From the NCBI RefSeq assembly GCF_023053635.1, contig NC_086183.1, positions 28,841,501-28,905,500 of the forward strand: DNA of 64,000 bases. The letters run 5' to 3'. A program made the translations under genes and the position numbers. Under the pieces are notes generated by a model that ran no database searches, was not told the DNA's origin, and saw only the letters and a list, made by a program, of their open reading frames with translations. The DNA is from Elgaria multicarinata webbii (lineage: Eukaryota > Chordata > Lepidosauria > Squamata > Anguidae). Below, one piece after another: positions 55,061 through 64,000 of this stretch; position 1 is the stretch's first letter, and each line of letters starts with the position of its first letter.

Positions 55061-55384
55061 ATTAGACCTGAAGTGTCGTTCCCCCCCCCCCCACTTCCTG
55101 GATGTAACATTTTATAAGGAAAACATTCAGAAAGATCTGTAGGATAGTTGCGAAATAGACACTTAATTCACATTTATTTTATGCCTGTGAATCCATCCAG
55201 TAGAACTGGCTTTCACTGTCACTGGGACCAGTGACCTTGAACATTATGGTGCTTTGTCAATTTCAACAGCTATCCCTCCCTCCTGCCTGAGCAGAAGGAA
55301 CTCTGGGACTTGTAGTTCTTGAGAGAGCATATATCATACAGGAAAGCACAAATCTCCTTGTCTCTCTTGCAGGCCTAGTTTAAC

Positions 55385-55485
55385 TGCACAAGCAGTTGTA
55401 TTTATTCCATTTGTTGTAAACTCGCATGTACAGCACTTTGTTAGAAAGTGCTATATTGTTGTTGTTGTTGTTGTTGTTGTTGCTG
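55385..55485 (+). mobile_element. LINE 3' tail with (TTG)n
   Basis: TGTACAGCACTTTGTTAGAA then (TTG)n at 55457-55481. Confidence 0.5.
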
Positions 55486-55828
55486 TTATGCAACACAAAC
55501 TCTTCTCTAGAAGGGCAAGCAACTCACTCTTCATAACGTTGTTTGTTCTGCTCTAACACTCCTTTGGACTGGCTCCAGCAGTTCTCGCAATGTCTGGGCA
55601 ACAGGATCATGGATACAGGAAATAAATTTCCATAAATATCCTGAAGCAATGATCTACAAATTAGCCTCATTTCAGCCCTTCATCCTGTTCTAGGGGAGCC
55701 TGGATTTCTGGGTTCTGATCCGGTATATCCTTCCCTGTCCTCCAGTGCTTGGGGGCCTTGGATTTGATCAACTGAAACATGTTGTATAAATGCTTATTAC
55801 TGTTGTTAGAACTTTTTAGCTATTCACA

Positions 55829-56446
55829 TAGGGTGACTCTATGAAAAGGAGGACAGGGCTCCTGTATCTTTAACAGTTGTATAGAAAAAGGAATTTCAGC
55901 CAGTATCATTTGTATATATGGAGAACCTGGTGAAATTTCCTCTTCATCACAACAGTTAAAGCTGCAGGAGTCCTGCCCTCTTTCAAATCTGGTCACTCTA
56001 GTATAGCTCCTGCACTTTAACTGTTGTGATGAAGAGGGAATTCCACCACGTTCCCCATATATACAAATGACACCTGCTGAAATTTCCTTTTCTATGCAGC
56101 TGTTAAAGATACAGGAGCCCTGTCCTCCTTTTCATATGGTCACCCTAATTTACAGAGTTCCACAACGATGAAATCCATAAAAAGGGAATTTCAGCCAGTA
56201 TCATTTGTATATATGGAGAACCTGGTGAAATTTCCTCTTCATCACAACAGTTAAAGCTGCAGGTGCCCTGCCCTCTTTTAAATCTGGTCACTCTAGTATA
56301 GCTCCTGCACTTTAACTGTTGTGATGAAGAGGGAATTTCACCAGGTTCCCCATATATACAAATGACACCTGCTGAAATTTCCTTTTCAATACAACTGTTA
56401 AAGATATAGGAGCCCTGTCCTCCTTTTCATATGGTCACCCTAATTT
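55829..56446. mobile_element. MITE family E copy, partly duplicated in tandem
   Basis: The first copy is complete (55829-56148). The stretch from about 55888, including right-hand flanking DNA to about 56178, is repeated once directly after (period about 290 bp). Confidence 0.9.
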
Positions 56447-56975
56447 ACAGAGTTCCACAACGATGAAATCCATAAAAATTATGAATACTCAGCAGCACTT
56501 TCATTGATCAAAAATTAGAGTGTGATCTTGAAAATGCTCCTGTTTGCTCCCTGATGAAACTAGAGTTAAAGTAAGACTGTTTTACCCTGAGTTAATTGGT
56601 GGTGCATCTGTTTGGAGTAAGCTTGTGAATTTATTTATTTATTGGATTCTAAATAATTCTAAAGTTAGAACAGGGGCAGGGAAGTCTAGGGTCAACAAGA
56701 TAAGATGTTCTTGTATTTCAGTGGAAGCCACTAGTAGTGGTTCAGAGACAAAGGGCGCCAGACCAACCAGATGCTGAAGACACGACATTCAACCTCCACT
56801 CCTTAGAGTAATGCTTTGCCAGTAAAACCAAGAGGAGGAGGAAATCACTGAGTTTTTTTAAAGAAAGAGAGACAGATTGCCCAGTTTATGAGATTTCATC
56901 TAAAAAATGCACTGCTGTCGGATGGGGCCATTTGGGAGAACACGTCCTATCCTGCTCCTGCATACTACAATCACA

Positions 56976-56981
56976 TTATTA

Positions 56982-57019
<38 letters not shown>

Positions 57020-57110
57020 TATATAGCACCATTAATGTACATGGTGCTGTACAGAGTAAAACAGTAAATAGCAAGACCCTGCCGCATAGGCTTACATTCT
57101 AATTGCAGTG
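56976..57110 (-). mobile_element. L2 3' end with (ATT)n
   Basis: ATATAGCACCATTAATGTAC, CATGGTGCTGTACAGAGTAA; same 3' end as at 17720. Confidence 0.8.
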
Positions 57111-57294
57111 GAATGTGCGGAACTATTTCAGGCTCTCAAGCTGCCGAGGTCAATTGCCGGAAATCAAGAGTCTATCCAAGGTACGTCAGACTGATGAATT
57201 AGTACAATGCTCCAGGCTCCCAGGATGGCTGTTAAAAGAGAGCCAGTGTGGTTTAGTGCAATTGCTCCCAATTCATTTCTAGAAGGTTCAGGCA

Positions 57295-57459
57295 GTGGCG
57301 GTTGGTAGCTCTAATGTCAGTGGGGCAGTGCATCCACTCCAGGTTTCAGCCAATCAGGCTTCGCATGTTGGATAGATCCTTGAGAGTTCTGACTGGTTCT
57401 GACTGAAACCTGGAGCGGATTCACTGCCCCACTAATATCAAAGCTAGCAGCCTCCACCG
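57295..57459. mobile_element. MITE family A copy with target duplication
   Basis: CAGTGGCGGTTGGTAGC and GCTAGCAGCCTCCACCG ends; flanks GGTTCAGG and AGTTCAGG match at 7 of 8 bases. Confidence 0.85.
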
Positions 57460-57749
57460 AGTTCAGGGTACCAGAGGATGCCTACTGACTTCTTCCCCCA
57501 GTTTATGGTCACTGGCCATAGCCTTGCTCTGTTCACTGGCATTGTCTAAGGTCAAGCTGGTGAGCAGCAGGGACAGAGCCTTCATGGTGATGGCCCCCTG
57601 GTGGTAGCACTCCATCTCCAGAGAAGCTCATCAGCCCTGCTTTAGTGAAGACCATTTGATCTGATTAAGTGTTTGCAGCTGCTGCTTGAATTTTAAAGTT
57701 TTGACTGAATTTGCTACAGCGAAGGTGTGTTTTCATTGAAATGTTTTTT

Positions 57750-58020
57750 ACTCAGTGATCATTTTATGTATCTTAAGCCACCTTGAAGGTTCTTTTCAGC
57801 CACTGGGCGTGGTAACAGTGCTGAATGTTCTCCTATATCTTCAGGGGGACTCCTCCAGCCAACGGAAGCTAAGCGAGTGGAGAGGGCTTTCTCAGTGGTG
57901 GTGCCCCACTTATGGGGAAAAAAACCTCCCCAAAGAAGTTCACCCGGCACCATCGTTGTTATCTTTTCAGCTCCAGGCGAAGATCTTTCTTTCCCCCCAG
58001 GCATTTTAGCATGCAATCTT
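57750..58020 (+). mobile_element. L2-type LINE fragment
   Basis: RVERAFSVVVPHLW-type C-terminal reading and CAGCCACTGGGCGTG 3' sequence. Confidence 0.6.
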
Positions 58021-58029
58021 ATTGGGATA

Positions 58030-59080
58030 CCCATCAGTCTCCGATTTTGGTGGCCATTGGGCATCCCATGCAGAGTGGGAGGAGAGGAGCAGGTGAAGAG
58101 CAGATCCAGAGATCTAGGACTGTTTCAGTTCAATTCCATCAAACATTTTGAATGTGCAACCGAAATTTAGCAGAGAGAAAAATTCATCCATGCTGCAGAA
58201 GGTGGGCGGATAAGAGAACAGAACAATTCCACCCCCTGGTGGCCACCATGATACATTTATGCCGTTTCCTGGCTTTCTCTCCCCCACCTCCCCAACCTGG
58301 CCTTTGTAAATAGTTTTTGGGCCAGACATCAAGGTGAGTGGAGAAGGGTGGGGCTCCCAGGTGAGCAGCTGGCAGCTTGATATACAAGAACAGCGAGTCA
58401 CGTCCTCCATTTCCCAGGGGCTCTTAAGCCTGCTTCCATAGCTACCTGAGCCTCTCCCAAAAACGCCAGCCAAGGACTGGGGGAGGCGTCTGACCCGGCT
58501 CCACGCAAAGGAGAGAGCGCAGCCGTGCAGCTCTGCTCACTGCCAAGATGGGGGATAGTTGGCAGTCAAGCCTTCTGGCACCGCCCCAGTTTCCCCCTGG
58601 CTTGGGGTTCCTCAATTTGTAACTCTAGAATAGGGTGTGATTGCACACCGGCGTGTGCTTCCTCAATCTGCTCCCTTTATTCCAATCTTCTTGCTCTTTC
58701 GCCTCTGCGCAAACACACCTGGTGATAATCGACTCTCACACATTCTCTCCCGCCCGCCCCATTCAGGCTGCTTCCTGGCTCTGCCAAAGTTGCCACCTTC
58801 ATTTCTGGCTCCAGCACTGTTCCAGAAGCGTTAAGAGACGCCCAACCAGGAAATATAACAGGCAGGCCTTCTCGTCTTCTGTCAGATTTAGTCCTGGAAC
58901 ATGGCTGAGGGCTGGGAAGAGAGGAGAGACTAATTGAGGACGGAGCAGCTTTAGGCATGTACAGAGTGCCTTTCCTCTCCTACTTACCGGTCCCTATCTT
59001 TCCGGGGCGCTAGAAGGCGGTATATCTTCCACAAGGTCTCTTGCTGAAGGTTCATGTTGTAAAACTAGCAGGGAACCCAT
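58030..59080. other. Gene-free stretch where CBLC might be expected
   Basis: Unique-looking sequence but no CBL domain, splice-framed exon or other homology recognised. Confidence 0.4.
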
Positions 59081-59084
59081 GATC

Positions 59085-59430
59085 CTTCCGACAATGTTGG
59101 ACTGCAACTTTCATCAGCCCTAACCAGCAGTTGGGGATGATGGAAGGTGCAGTCAGTGAAGGCTGGTGGTTCCGATGTCAGTGGGGCAGTGAATCCAGTC
59201 TGGGTTTCAGTCAGAACATCTTTAGAGTTCCGACTAGTTCTGACTGAAACCCGGAGTGGATTCATGGTCCACCCCTTGGATAGCTCCTTTAGAGTTCTGA
59301 CTGGTTCTGACTGGAACCCAAAAGTGGCTTCACCGCCCCACTGACATCAGAGCCACCAGCCTCCACTGGTTGCAGTCCAACAACACCTGGTGAGTCACAG
59401 GTTCCCCATCCTTGCAAGATCAAAGGAGAG
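59085..59430. mobile_element. MITE family B copy interrupted by family A
   Basis: Family B halves flank 59154-59368. The family A insert starts CAGTGAAGGCTGG and ends CCAGCCTCCACTG; flanks GGTGCAGT and GTTGCAGT are an 8-bp duplication with one mismatch. A family A right-arm scrap also lies at 59550-59615. Confidence 0.88.
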
Positions 59431-60034
59431 GTGCCCAAATCCAAAGCAGCCTGGAGCTATGACTTTAGAGCAGGGATTGTTGAAGCTCTTTCCGCCGGAG
59501 GGCTGAAATAGATTTCGGAGAAGTACTCCGAGGCCACATTCCAGTGGTGCTTCCCTTGGATAAGTTCTGTTAAGAGTTCTGTCTGGTTCTGTCTGAAACC
59601 CGGGGCCTCCACTGGCCCCAAATCATCTTTTGCTCCACCCCTGCCCGTATTCACGCTGTGCCTTGCTCATCCCTTGCCATGCCATAATGCACAACAGGCT
59701 GATTAATTATGCACCCTTCTTTCCTGCTCCCAGAAGAAGGGACCGCTCCAAATGCCACTTCTCTCTTGCTCTTCCAGTAAACCCCTTAGCTCTGACCCCT
59801 TCACTGTCATCTCTTTTTCCTCCCTCTGCTGTCTCTTCCGTTGCCACCTCAAGGAGTGGACAAAAGGTAGATCAGGAAGCCCAGATCAGCAAAGATTTCT
59901 CACGCTCGGCTGTTTAACAATGCAATAATAAAATGACACCACCGCCCACCCCAGCCCAAGTAAATAAAAAGCGGTGGGGCAATCAGGAGTGGATTGTTTT
60001 TTGAAAACAGATGATGAACTTCACACAGGGTATA

Positions 60035-60480
60035 GTAAAATTATGGCACTCACTGCCACAAGATGTGCTGACGGCCACCAATTTGGGTGGCTTTAAACGA
60101 GGATTGGACAAATCCGTGGAGGAGAAGGCTATCAATGGCTACCAGTCCTGACGGCTATATTCTACCTCTATGAACAGGAGCAGTCTACCTATGTACACAC
60201 CAGTTGCTGGGGAACATGGGTGGGAGGGTGATGTTGCACCATGTCCTGCTTTCATAGAACCATAGAATCATAGAATAGTAGAGTTGGAGGGGGACTACAA
60301 GGCCAACGAGTCCAACCCCCTGCTCAGTGCAGGAATCCACCCTAAAGCACCCCTGACAGATGGTTGTTCAGCTTTGTTGGTCTTTGGTCAATGGTTGGTT
60401 GGTCACTGTGTGAACAGAACGCTGGACGAGATGGAGCCTTGGTCTGATCCAGCACGGCTCTGCTTATGTTCTTATGAGCT
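60035..60480 (+). mobile_element. CR1 3' end interrupted by another CR1 tail
   Basis: CR1 (+) reads GGCACTCACTGCCACAAGATG through TGTTCTTATG. At 60251-60370 a minus-strand CR1 tail (CATAGAACCATAGAATCATA) splits it. Confidence 0.85.
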
Positions 60481-60520
60481 CTGTCCAGTTCTGTTACTCA
60501 GATTAAACAAAGAGAAAACC

Positions 60521-60840
60521 TAGGGTGACCATATGAAAAGGAGGACAGGGCTCCTGTATCTTTAACAGTTGCATAGAAAAGGGAATTTCAGCAGGTGTCC
60601 TTTGTATATATGGAGAACCTGGTAAAATTCCCTCTTCATTACCACAGTTAAAGCTTCAGGAGCTATACTAGAGTGACCAGATTTAAAAGTGGGCAGGGTG
60701 CCTGCAGCTATAACTGTTGTGATGAAGAGGGAATTTCACCAGGTTCCCCATATATACAAATGACACCTGCTGAAATTCCCTTTTCAGTACAACTGTTAAA
60801 GATACAAGAGCCCTGTGCTCCTTTTCATATGGTCACCCTA
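60521..60840. mobile_element. MITE family E copy, whole
   Basis: TAGGGTGACCATATGAAAAG and CTTTTCATATGGTCACCCTA are exact complements at the ends. Confidence 0.92.
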
Positions 60841-60869
60841 CGTAAACCTGAACCTCAAATTCCTGGGCT

Positions 60870-60967
60870 CAGAATTATTTATTTATTTATTTATTTATTT
60901 TTATTTATTTATTTATTACACTTATATACCACTCCCATAGCCAGGGCTTTCTGGGCGGTTTACAGAA
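60870..60967 (-). mobile_element. L2-type LINE 3' end
   Basis: Long (TTTA)n then TATACCACTCCCATAGCC. Confidence 0.75.
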
Positions 60968-61512
60968 TTCTAAGTGATTAACCCCACCACCAACTTGGCT
61001 CTAGTTGGTGAATTTGGGGGGGGGGGTATTTTTTAAAAAATGAAGCAAATCTCACAAGCCTGTAGTGTTCCCTTGTCTGGCCTAAATTTACACTTAGTGT
61101 AAACCTCTTGATGCAGGAGCCTTTTGCTTATGGTAGCCTGTAAAGAACCATCTGCACTGAGCTGGTGATGATGATGATGACGATGATATAATTACTTGAC
61201 CAGCTAAAGCAGAGGTGGGTAATGTACGGTCCTGATTTGAGAGTGTTTTTAGATTCTCTAGAAGGGACCTTTAAACTGCATTGCTAAGGAACAAGTAAAT
61301 AAATTAATAATAGGGTGAGGGGAAGAGAGAAAAGGAAAACGTTTCTAGGCAAAGCAAACAAACATACAAAAAGCCGAAAGTCTGCCCTTTGCAAAATAGA
61401 GTGGAGGAGGTGTTAGTAGATTAACCCACCGACTAACCTAAAGAAGGCTTCTTAAGAAACACCTCCTCCATCTTACAAAGGCCAGACTTTGGGGGCTTTT
61501 TCATGGGCGCGG

Positions 61513-61515
<3 letters not shown>

Positions 61516-61547
<32 letters not shown>
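61516..61547. repeat. (TC)n microsatellite
   Basis: About 16 units. Confidence 0.95.
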
Positions 61548-61550
<3 letters not shown>

Positions 61551-61557
61551 CCACCAC

Positions 61558-61660
61558 CAGTGGAGGCTGGTGACTCCAATGTGAGTAGGGTGGTGGATCC
61601 GCTCCGGGTTTCAGTCAAAACCAATCAGAACTCTAAAGGAGCTGTCCAAGGTTCAGAGCA
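61558..61660. mobile_element. MITE family A, left arm
   Basis: CAGTGGAGGCTGGTGACTCC to CTAAAGGAGCTGTCCAAGG. Confidence 0.85.
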
Positions 61661-61829
61661 TAGCAACGGGAAAACCACATTGAAGAGGATCTCAGTCACG
61701 GTGGTCGTGATTAGCTTGGGCTGTTCTGGACTGTCTTAGAGCTTACTGACCGTCAGCGATATGATTTCTGGAGCATGTAACCGTTAAGCTTTTGCTGTGA
61801 GATTTCCTGCTATAAAGAAGTCTCACTGA

Positions 61830-62991
61830 CATAGGCGCGCGCAGCACATTTCATTAGGGTGTGCACCCAGGGATTTATTTATTTTTGTAAAGATGAACAT
61901 TTATTGAATGCTCAGTCATAAAGGACATTATTTTTATTTGTTTATTTTTTAAACACTTTAGCTACCAACGCCCTACTCTGCCTTCGGCTTGCCTGACCAT
62001 GGGAGGGCCATTGCAAGAGGGGGGTGGAATGAGGAGAGGCTCCTAACCTAGGGTGACCATATTTTGGAAACCAAAAAGGAGGACAACATGGTCGCCATGT
62101 TAAAATTATTTTTAAAAAATAATTTTGAAACCTCAAACTTTTTAAAAAAATCCTACAACTCAATGGATGTACAGATCTGTTTGTTTATTTATTTATTTGT
62201 TACATTTTATACCACCCAATAGCCGAAGCTCTCTGGGTGGTTTCAAACTTGGCATAGCTAAAGTCCTTGTTAAGAACAATCATGGTGCCAAGTTTCATCT
62301 CTTTATCTTTAAAAATAATGTTTTTAATTTTTTTTAAATCCTCACATTTTAAAAAATTCCTAAAAATCAATGGCTGAACAGATCTGTTTCAAATTTGGTA
62401 TGGCTAAAGCTCTACCTAAAAGCTATCATGGTGCCAACTTTCATCTCTTTATCTTTAAAAATGACGATTTTAAAAATAATGTTAAAACCTCAATTTTTAA
62501 AAAATCCCTAAAAAATCAACGGATGAACGGATCTGTTTCAAATTAAATCCCTTCCTAAGAGCTACCATTGTGCCAAGTTTCATGTCTTTATTTTTAAAAA
62601 TGACGGAGTTATAAGCATTTTTGTTAATTCCCATTAGAGCTGCTCTTTGGAGAAAATCCAGATTTCCCCTCCCCCTCCTGGATTTGTCATCAAAGACCCG
62701 GACAAATCCGGGCAAATCTGGTCATATGGTCACCCTACCTAACCCCCCAGCATTGGTGGGGCTTTAGGGTGACACTTGCCACTTCATTCCTGCTGCTGGC
62801 AACAATGATGCTTTCTCAGGGACAGCATTTCTGCGCGGTGGAGCAGCCAGAGAGCAGCCGGAGGGCCGTCACTGCTGTGTCTGGATCCCCCTCTGAATCC
62901 CTCCTCAATGCCCCCCTCAATTTAGCACTTATTGCTTGGAACATTAGGGTGTGCCTGGGCACAGCTGGCACAGCCCTTGAGCACGCCTATG
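61830..62991. mobile_element. hAT-type element with 8-bp target duplication, containing nested insertions
   Basis: Ends CATAGGCGCGC and GCACGCCTATG, flanked by exact CTCACTGA on both sides (61822-61829 and 62992-62999). An open frame at 62769-62999 starts with a hydrophobic stretch but lies in the element and is probably not a gene. Confidence 0.85.
62049..62737. mobile_element. TAGGGTGACC-ended element nested inside
   Basis: TAGGGTGACCATAT and ATATGGTCACCCTA ends with flanking CCTAACC on both sides. Inside is a tandem array of AT-rich units (about 62250-62680). A short L2 3' end (62180-62245) is inserted within it. Confidence 0.85.
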
Positions 62992-62999
62992 CTCACTGA

Positions 63000-64000
63000 T
63001 ATGGCTGCCCCGTGTCAGTTTGCTGGAGTGTGTGCTTGCTTGAGGGACCGGGAAACGCAGCAGGGTGGACAAACGCAGGGCCTTCAGTAGGCCTGGGCAC
63101 TTGGGGCCCTGGCCCTCCGTCAATTTCCCATGAGCCCTGATCTATTCTGCAAAGTATCTATTGGTGCCAGAAGTGTATTTTTCTCAGTTTAATTGCCATC
63201 TGGGGGGATTTTCAAGGGAGATTACAGCTAGGGAGAGAAGGGTTACCCCCCCTCCCTCCAGACCTGCTATAGTATCCCCACCCCACCCCAATATCATTCC
63301 CTGCTGATAAAAAGTTTGGGCCCTGCATGTTTGGGGGCCTGAATGTTGCCTAGCAACACCCCTGGCCATTTTTTTGGGGGGGGGTCTGGCAGGCCTTGAT
63401 AGCCAGTAGAAACATAGCCGAGGTGAAATAAGCGGGAGACGCTTCTCCTGCCAAACTCAGGCACGTGGGGCATCTGTTTCAGAGGCGAAAGGGAAGAAAG
63501 GGCGAAGACCTGGCACCCCGTCCTCCCACTCCAGTAGCCTGTACAGCACCTAGCACGCCACGGCAACAAATAAAAGTCCCGGCTCGTAGCGGGAGATGTA
63601 CAACTAGAGCACTGGGAGGTGCGCAGTGCCCTCAGGCAGACAAACAAGACTGCTTTATGCAGGCTGATGCCTGTCGGTCCACTGCTGTACGCTGAATTCT
63701 TCCCTGTGTTTGTGGCCAGTGCGCTGCAGACAGTGTGGTGTGTTGTCAAGGCCTCTTGCTCGGTGTTGTTTCCTTTTCAGGGGTTTTTTTGGGGGTCGGT
63801 TTTTTTGCTTTGTTTTTTGTTTCTTTGCCTGCACTGCTCTTTGGCTCTTGTTTTTCTACCTTTCCTTCTTCCGTCTCCTCCCTTGCTGGCTGGCTGGCTG
63901 ACTTTTCTCCCTGACTCAACACAGCGCCCTCCCAAACCGGCCGCCCTGGCTCTGCGGCTGGCACCCAGGAAGCTCCGGCTGGGTTAGGCCTCACCTGGGC
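63000..64000. other. Gene-free stretch at window end
   Basis: No homology recognised. Overlapping open frames near 63620-63994 are low-complexity (Leu/Phe- or Lys/Glu-rich) and not convincing. Confidence 0.4.

Noticed and set aside
62769-62999. Possible secreted small protein with a hydrophobic start
   Set aside because: The end of the frame lies in the terminal repeat of a transposon, with no conservation evidence.
63746-63994. Lys/Glu-rich minus-strand frame at the window edge
   Set aside because: Low complexity, no domain, and cannot be extended past the window.
1-64000. Endogenous retrovirus or LTR element
   Set aside because: No LTR pair, primer-binding site, gag, protease, integrase or env-like frame was recognised.

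Overview
The window is vertebrate nuclear DNA, most likely from a squamate reptile. No species can be named. The evidence is spliced genes with long introns, a BovB (RTE) LINE, many CR1 and L2 LINE 3' ends, CORE-type and other tRNA-derived SINEs including one of Sauria type, and dense palindromic MITEs. The syntenic anchor is BCL3. In mammals BCL3 lies between CEACAM16/CEACAM19 and CBLC, and this window has CEACAM-like exons on the BCL3 upstream side.

Region 1 (1-20000) holds two paralogous CEACAM-like immunoglobulin genes in divergent (head-to-head) orientation. Gene A is on the minus strand, with its leader exon at 4585-4612 and V-domain exon at 3433-3789. Gene B is on the plus strand, with its leader exon at 8727-8757 and V-domain exon at 10036-10395. 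A candidate 3'-terminal exon for gene B (11579 to a polyA signal at 11732) would put a stop directly after the V domain, giving a one-domain secreted protein. The short leader exons were found by matching context and splice phase. The rest of the region is repeats.

Region 2 (about 20000-52000) is the complete BCL3 gene on the plus strand. It has a GC-rich promoter, nine coding exons (21301-49913, 632 codons, all splice phases consistent), and a long 3' UTR ending near an AATAAA at 51972. The protein is an atypical nuclear IkB: a proline-rich N-terminus, seven ankyrin repeats encoded by exons 3-8, and a Ser/Pro-rich C-terminus ending in the PGGS also found in mammals. NF-kB-type sites occur upstream (19532, 20595), in intron 2 (24889, a perfect palindromic p50/p52-type site) and in intron 3 (31925). 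This fits the known NF-kB feedback on BCL3.

Region 3 (52000-64000) shows no gene that I recognise. CBLC, the next gene in mammals, is not visible. It is a graveyard of nested mobile elements.

The most unusual non-genic items are a Penelope-like foldback insertion with hammerhead-ribozyme-like cores, nested inside a SINE and itself hit by an L2 (25716-26705); two adjacent GC-rich palindromic hAT-type MITEs with target duplications in the last BCL3 intron (47838-49168); a three-level nested insertion with an exact 8-bp target duplication (61822-62999); and a CAGTG-ended palindromic MITE family present about a dozen times. No intact retrovirus or LTR element was recognised. Family names for repeats are by eye, without a library search.
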